The notes beneath the pieces were generated by a model, which was not told the DNA's origin, made no database searches, and saw only the letters and a program-made list of their open reading frames with translations. The position numbers were made by a program, and so were the translations under genes. 64,000 nt of DNA from JAGVPT01 sp963827085. GTDB taxonomy: Bacteria; Bacteroidota; Ignavibacteria; UBA10030; UBA8401. Where the stretch lies: NCBI GenBank assembly GCA_963827085.1, contig CAWGZY010000003.1:1364001-1428000 (forward strand), read 5' to 3'. Each line of letters opens with the position of its first letter. Position 1 is the first letter of the stretch. Shown in pieces: positions 59,986 through 64,000 of the stretch.

Positions 59986-61068
59986 TCAGGCGGCTTGAAG
60001 CGGTAACACGATGGTAAATGTCGTTCCTTTTCCTTCTTTTGATTCTGCCGTTATTGTTCCGCCGTGTGCCTCAATGATCCCTCGACAGATCGGAAGACCC
60101 AGCCCCGTTTTGGTCCCTGCCCGCTTTGACCCCGGCGTCGTGATTCTCATTTTGTCAAAAAGCATGGGAATTTCTTTTGCCGGAATTCCAACGCCGGTAT
60201 CGCTGAACCTCACAACGACAGAGCCCTGCTCGGCGACCGCGGAAATAAAAACGGAGCCTCCTTGTGGTGTGAATCGAAACGCATTGTCGAGGAGCTGAGT
60301 GAACACTTTTTCAATTCGGTCGGGGTCTATGTACAGCATCGGCAAATTGGGTAAATCGATTTTCACTTCAATTGATTTTTCTTGCTGAGCCTTCGAAAGG
60401 CTGGAAACACTCCGCTCAACGATGTCGCGAAGGCTCTCCTGATTCCGATACATTTTTGACTCTCCGGCATCCAGCTGTGTGATCTCTAAAAAATCTATCA
60501 CAAGATTGAGCATGAGCCTTGCCGCTTTGCCGATCTCATCAACCAACTCGCCGATTTCCGGTTCAAACTTTTCTTTATCTTCCGAAAGCATTTCTGCGAA
60601 ACCTACGATACCGCCAAGCGGGCCCCGCAGGTCATGCACGATCATTGACGTGAAGCCTTCCTGCATCTCCCGCAATGTTCTTTCCGCCTCCGCGATTCTC
60701 AGGATAGCGCGTACGCGTACTTCGAACTCCTCCGTCGCCATCGGTTTCTTCCAATACTCTGTGCCGCCGTACTTGTAACCGGACTCGATATTATCCGGAG
60801 CGGTACTGTAGCCGGTTAGAAACACGATCGGCGTATACCGTAATTGCGGCATTTGTTTCAGCTGTTTGATGACTTCGTAGCCGTCGAGTTTCGGCATGTG
60901 AACGTCGAGCAGCACGAGGTCGAAACTTGAAGACCGGGCTTTTTGAAGGCACTCTTCACCGTCAAACGCTTTGGTAACGTCGAAATTATTCCGTTCCAGC
61001 ACGGATGCGAGAACATCGGTAATCCCGGGTTCGTCGTCGGCAATGAGTATTTTTTGTTTTTCAGCCAT
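59986..61068 (-). CDS. REC-histidine kinase hybrid protein
   Basis: 360 residues. An N-terminal receiver domain with phosphoacceptor Asp55 (LLDVHMPKLDG) is followed directly by HisKA with His145 (IVHDLRGPLGG) and a HATPase domain (N box LLDNAFRF, G boxes SDTGVGI and TGLGLPICRG). There is no sensor or membrane domain, so the kinase is likely switched by phosphorylation of its receiver from another kinase, such as the hybrid kinase opposite. It converges with the DivK-like gene. The output partner is unknown. Confidence 0.9.
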   Translation of the reverse strand: MAEKQKILIADDEPGITDVLASVLERNNFDVTKAFDGEECLQKARSSSFDLVLLDVHMPKLDGYEVIKQLKQMPQLRYTPIVFLTGYSTAPDNIESGYKYGGTEYWKKPMATEEFEVRVRAILRIAEAERTLREMQEGFTSMIVHDLRGPLGGIVGFAEMLSEDKEKFEPEIGELVDEIGKAARLMLNLVIDFLEITQLDAGESKMYRNQESLRDIVERSVSSLSKAQQEKSIEVKIDLPNLPMLYIDPDRIEKVFTQLLDNAFRFTPQGGSVFISAVAEQGSVVVRFSDTGVGIPAKEIPMLFDKMRITTPGSKRAGTKTGLGLPICRGIIEAHGGTITAESKEGKGTTFTIVLPLQAA

Positions 61069-61102
61069 TTAAAAAATGGTATTAGGTATTAGCTTTTAGG
61101 CT

Positions 61103-62098
61103 TTAGGTTTTCAAGATTTCGTCAATCTTTCGAATTTCTCCCTCATCAAGCGGGGGCTGTTTTATGATTCCAACCGCATCCTCGACCTGGGACACCTTGC
61201 TTGCACCGATCAAGACCGATGTCACTTCAGGGTTTCGCAAAATCCACGCCAAAGACATCTGCGCTAAAGTCTGTCCCCGCCGGAGAGCAACTTCATTCAA
61301 GCGGGAAATTTTCTCCAATTTTTCCGCGGTAATTTGTTCAGGCCGCAAGAAACCGCTGGGTTTCGAAGCTCGAGAATCCGGGGGAATGCCGTGAAGATAT
61401 TTATCGGTCAACATTCCTTGAGCCAGCGGTGAGAAGGCGATGCACCCGATTCCTTCTTCCCGAAGCACACCGAGCAATCCTGTCTCGACCCAGCGCTCGA
61501 ACATGCTGTATTTCGGCTGATGAATGAGGCACGGAGTTCCCAGCGAGCGGAGTATTTTTGCCGCCTGCCGGGTCAGGTCGGCGGGATAATTAGATATGCC
61601 GGCATACAACGCCTTGCCGCTTCGCACGATATGATCAAGAGCTCCCATTGTTTCTTCCAGTGGCGTCTTTGGGTCGGGTCGATGATGATAAAAGATATCG
61701 ACATATTCCAAACCCATCCGCTGAAGGCTTTGATCGAGACTGGCGACAAGATATTTCCGCGAGCCCCAATCGCCGTACGGCCCGGGCCACATATCGTACC
61801 CTGCTTTGGTGGAGATAATGAGTTCGTCACGGTACGAAACAAGGTCATCTTTCAATATCCTGCCGAAGTTATCCTCGGCGGAACCGGGAGGGGGGCCATA
61901 ATTATTGGCGAGATCAAAGTGGGTAATGCCGGCGTCGAAGGCGCTCCAGACGATCGATCGGGCATTCTTCAGAGTATCCACTCCGCCGAAGTTATGCCAC
62001 AGGCCGAGAGAAACGACAGGTAATTGTATTCCGGAACGGCCGCAGCGGTTGTATCGCATTTTGTCATATCTATTGTCGGCGGGTCGATAAGAGGACAT
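61103..62098 (-). CDS. Aldo/keto reductase, YghZ-like (L-glyceraldehyde 3-phosphate reductase type)
   Basis: 331 residues, cytoplasmic. The N-terminus YNRCGRSGIQLPVVSLGLWHNFG, the HFDLANNYGPPPGSAE segment with catalytic Asp and Tyr, STKAGY with catalytic Lys, and FYHHRPDPKTPLEETM with the active-site His all match the YghZ group of NADPH-dependent aldo/keto reductases. That group reduces L-glyceraldehyde 3-phosphate and small carbonyls. It is 34 bp upstream of the start of the REC-kinase gene on the same strand. Its link to the sugar locus is uncertain. Confidence 0.88.
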   Translation of the reverse strand: MSSYRPADNRYDKMRYNRCGRSGIQLPVVSLGLWHNFGGVDTLKNARSIVWSAFDAGITHFDLANNYGPPPGSAEDNFGRILKDDLVSYRDELIISTKAGYDMWPGPYGDWGSRKYLVASLDQSLQRMGLEYVDIFYHHRPDPKTPLEETMGALDHIVRSGKALYAGISNYPADLTRQAAKILRSLGTPCLIHQPKYSMFERWVETGLLGVLREEGIGCIAFSPLAQGMLTDKYLHGIPPDSRASKPSGFLRPEQITAEKLEKISRLNEVALRRGQTLAQMSLAWILRNPEVTSVLIGASKVSQVEDAVGIIKQPPLDEGEIRKIDEILKT

Positions 62099-62555
62099 AT
62101 AGTATTAATCCTTTAATGCTTTCACAAGTACGATAATTTCGATGAGGAAGACTCCAACGCGAAAAGGAAGAGATATTCTCCTCATTGGACAAACATACAA
62201 AATTTTTTCCATAATATAAACAAGCAATCCACCAAGCGAGCAAAATACATTAAAGAACGCCTCCGGAAATCAAGTATCTAATGATAACACACAATAGCGT
62301 ATTTACTGACTGCGCCCCTGCATACAACCGTCATAACTTCAGCATCTCCAAAAAGCACTGCAAGAGGGGCAAAATTTTATTACATTATTCATCCAATGGC
62401 CCTGTGATAGGCGTATATTGCAGAAAAACTATATCGTTGTGACTAGGCCAACACTCAACTGAAAAGTGTTGAAAGCGGCCCTGACACCCGGGGCAAAAGA
62501 ATATAATTGCCGCCGCGTGGCAGCATTGATCGAACATCCAAGAAAGGGTGCTATC
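62099..62555. other. Divergent intergenic region before the second beta-helix gene
   Basis: 457 bp between divergent genes, AT-rich. AAAGGGTG (62543-62550) is the ribosome-binding site for the gene at 62556. No operator match or repeat was recognised. Confidence 0.4.
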
Positions 62556-64000
62556 ATGAGTAAGAGTTTCATTGTTTTTCTTTTCGTCATCGGAATATTT
62601 CCTTGCCGATTGTCAGCACAATATTCCGACTCTCTTCTGATCCGGAATACTGGCGTTAACGTTCTCGCACGTGCGATTCTTGGGGATACGCTCTCAAATG
62701 GAAGCCGGAGGGATGTGAATCGGGTGTATGTCCTGATGAGGGGGGAACGATATATCAACAGCACAACGATTACCAACAACGGCTATCATTTGCGGATTGC
62801 CGGCCAGCCTGCTCCCCTTTCCGGAATCGATCCTGGTCCGGCAGTTATCCAGCTCGCTCCCGATTCTTTGCGGTATCTTCTCAACGACCGGGTCACGGAC
62901 TTGATCATAGACGCCCATGGAGATCTGACCATCTCCAATGTGTGGTTTCTTTCATGGATCGCCTCAGGAGCGCAGCTTTGGGAACCGATAAACGAAGAGA
63001 AGGACAGTGCGAATGTTCGGATCGACCGCTGCATCTTCGAGTGGCAGGAGGGGCCGGCGGTTCACGTGAGCGGAAAATGGACGAATGTCTTTCTTACCAA
63101 CGATATGTTTCGCAACGCGATCTACAAGGACGAGTGGTGGGCGGGCCGAGTTATTTATTATACTGCGCCCGCGGACACGCTCGTGGAAATCAACAACACG
63201 CTTGAGAATGTGGGCTTCGGCCTGATTCAGTCGCAGGGAATCGGGCTCAATTATTATTTTTGTGATCATAACACTGTTGTGAATTGCGCCAAGTTCTGCT
63301 GGCTGGAGAGTTATTACAGGAAGGCGTTCATCGCCAATAATCTTCTAGTGAATTGTCATTTCACCGGCGAGCGCATGATGGACCGCCGATTTCAGGACCC
63401 TGACACTTTTTTGTACGGCCAGACAATAAACATCGACACTCTTAGAACCGGGGGACGAAAAATAACCGCCGCCGAAGCGATAAGGCGTTACGGAAGCGAT
63501 GCAGTTCAATTCGCAGATGACCATACAGTCAGCCCGACAGACCCGCAGGAACTCAACCGGGTCATCGTCTACTGCAACAATGCCAGCTATTTTGACACAA
63601 CTGACTTTTACGGCTTCTACAGAAAATACAACGATACTGTCTCTTCTGATGCCGGTAAGATACTTCCTGAACCAGTTACGAATTCACGCACTCAATCGAT
63701 GTGGTCGTGGCATCCTCATATGATCAGCCGCGGGTCTGTCGACGGAATCGATCCGGGCTTCACATTCATGCCCGACAATATGCCTTTGATACTCGCGTTT
63801 CTTGAGGACATGTACTCTCCTTCACCAAAGAATATCATTTTCTGGGGCTACGATCCTGACAACCCGAATGATCCGGCGTCAGCCAGAAATATGACCGGCG
63901 TGTATAAGAATTCATCCCATGGCAAGTATCCTACCAAAGAAGATTTCGCATTTAGTAATCGAACATTATTGAAAGCGGGTCTTGATGGTTATCCTGTCGG
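62556..64000 (+). CDS. Beta-helix protein, paralogue of the 38110 gene (partial, runs off the window)
   Basis: 481 codons are open from ATG 62556 to the window edge, with AAAGGGTG 6 bp upstream. The signal peptide MSKSFIVFLFVIGIFPCRLSA is followed by VLARAILGDTLSNGS and NRVYVLMRG, which align with VIMGDTLANGLRVNPNRVYVL of the protein at 38110-39843. Repeats of the type VRIDRCIFEW, VFLTNDMFRN, CDHNTVVNC and FIANNLLVNC form a parallel beta-helix. The missing 3' end probably holds a T9SS domain. Function is probably glycan binding or cleavage; no active site was recognised. Confidence 0.8.
   Translation, partial: MSKSFIVFLFVIGIFPCRLSAQYSDSLLIRNTGVNVLARAILGDTLSNGSRRDVNRVYVLMRGERYINSTTITNNGYHLRIAGQPAPLSGIDPGPAVIQLAPDSLRYLLNDRVTDLIIDAHGDLTISNVWFLSWIASGAQLWEPINEEKDSANVRIDRCIFEWQEGPAVHVSGKWTNVFLTNDMFRNAIYKDEWWAGRVIYYTAPADTLVEINNTLENVGFGLIQSQGIGLNYYFCDHNTVVNCAKFCWLESYYRKAFIANNLLVNCHFTGERMMDRRFQDPDTFLYGQTINIDTLRTGGRKITAAEAIRRYGSDAVQFADDHTVSPTDPQELNRVIVYCNNASYFDTTDFYGFYRKYNDTVSSDAGKILPEPVTNSRTQSMWSWHPHMISRGSVDGIDPGFTFMPDNMPLILAFLEDMYSPSPKNIIFWGYDPDNPNDPASARNMTGVYKNSSHGKYPTKEDFAFSNRTLLKAGLDGYPV

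Overview
The window (about 47-50% GC by eye) looks like a chromosome segment of a Bacteroidota/Chlorobi-group bacterium, most likely an Ignavibacteria-like lineage. The main reason is that eight secreted proteins end in the same type IX secretion (T9SS, type A) sorting domain, with a NYPNPFNP-type motif followed by a VYDxLGREV-like strand and a terminal K-M-x-L-x-K. Other support comes from a TonB-dependent receptor with a carboxypeptidase-regulatory-like domain, LacI regulators and many hybrid sensor kinases. The lineage is an inference. No rRNA, tRNA, CRISPR array or intact insertion sequence was seen.

Layout. (1) 1-2181: the 3' end of a probable outer-membrane protein gene overlapping a LytS-type kinase and a LytTR response regulator. 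(2) 2279-17329: an aldose 1-epimerase and a LacI regulator on the minus strand, then plus-strand glycosidases in two operons: GH3-GH31 and GH13-GH35-like-GH31. A LacI remnant lies between the two operons. (3) 17570-53416: about 36 kb with sixteen consecutive minus-strand genes. These are a second LacI regulator, T9SS cargo proteins (two CotH-like kinases, a GH59 galactocerebrosidase homologue, a GH-A glycosidase, beta-helix and beta-rich proteins), a GH2 beta-galactosidase, a TonB-dependent receptor without SusD, a CE2-like esterase, a GH51 arabinofuranosidase, an SSS sugar symporter, a third GH31 enzyme and xylose isomerase. (4) 54233-61068: a signalling cluster with a CheY-like protein, a zinc-ribbon protein, a GspE/PilB-like ATPase broken by a frameshift, a large PAS hybrid kinase, a DivK-like protein and a REC-histidine kinase. 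(5) 61103-64000: an aldo/keto reductase and the 5' part of a beta-helix protein that runs off the window.

How it works together. The enzyme set (three GH31 alpha-xylosidase-like enzymes, GH2 and GH35-like beta-galactosidases, GH3 beta-glucosidase/xylosidase, GH51 arabinofuranosidase, CE2 esterase, xylose isomerase, mutarotase, Na+/sugar symporter, TonB receptor) fits stepwise removal of side chains from a branched hemicellulose, with xyloglucan the best fit. Surface enzymes would be exported by T9SS, oligosaccharides imported by the TonB receptor and trimmed in the periplasm, and monosaccharides taken up by the symporter and isomerised. Four near-identical 14-bp operators (consensus TTGAARCGGTTCAA), each just downstream of a similarly spaced -35/-10 pair, precede the GH3 operon, the GH13 operon, the TonB receptor and xylA. 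They point to one LacI-type regulon spanning both strands. A second palindrome, GCAAACGTTTGC, occurs twice in the long leader of the TonB receptor gene and may belong to the second LacI protein.
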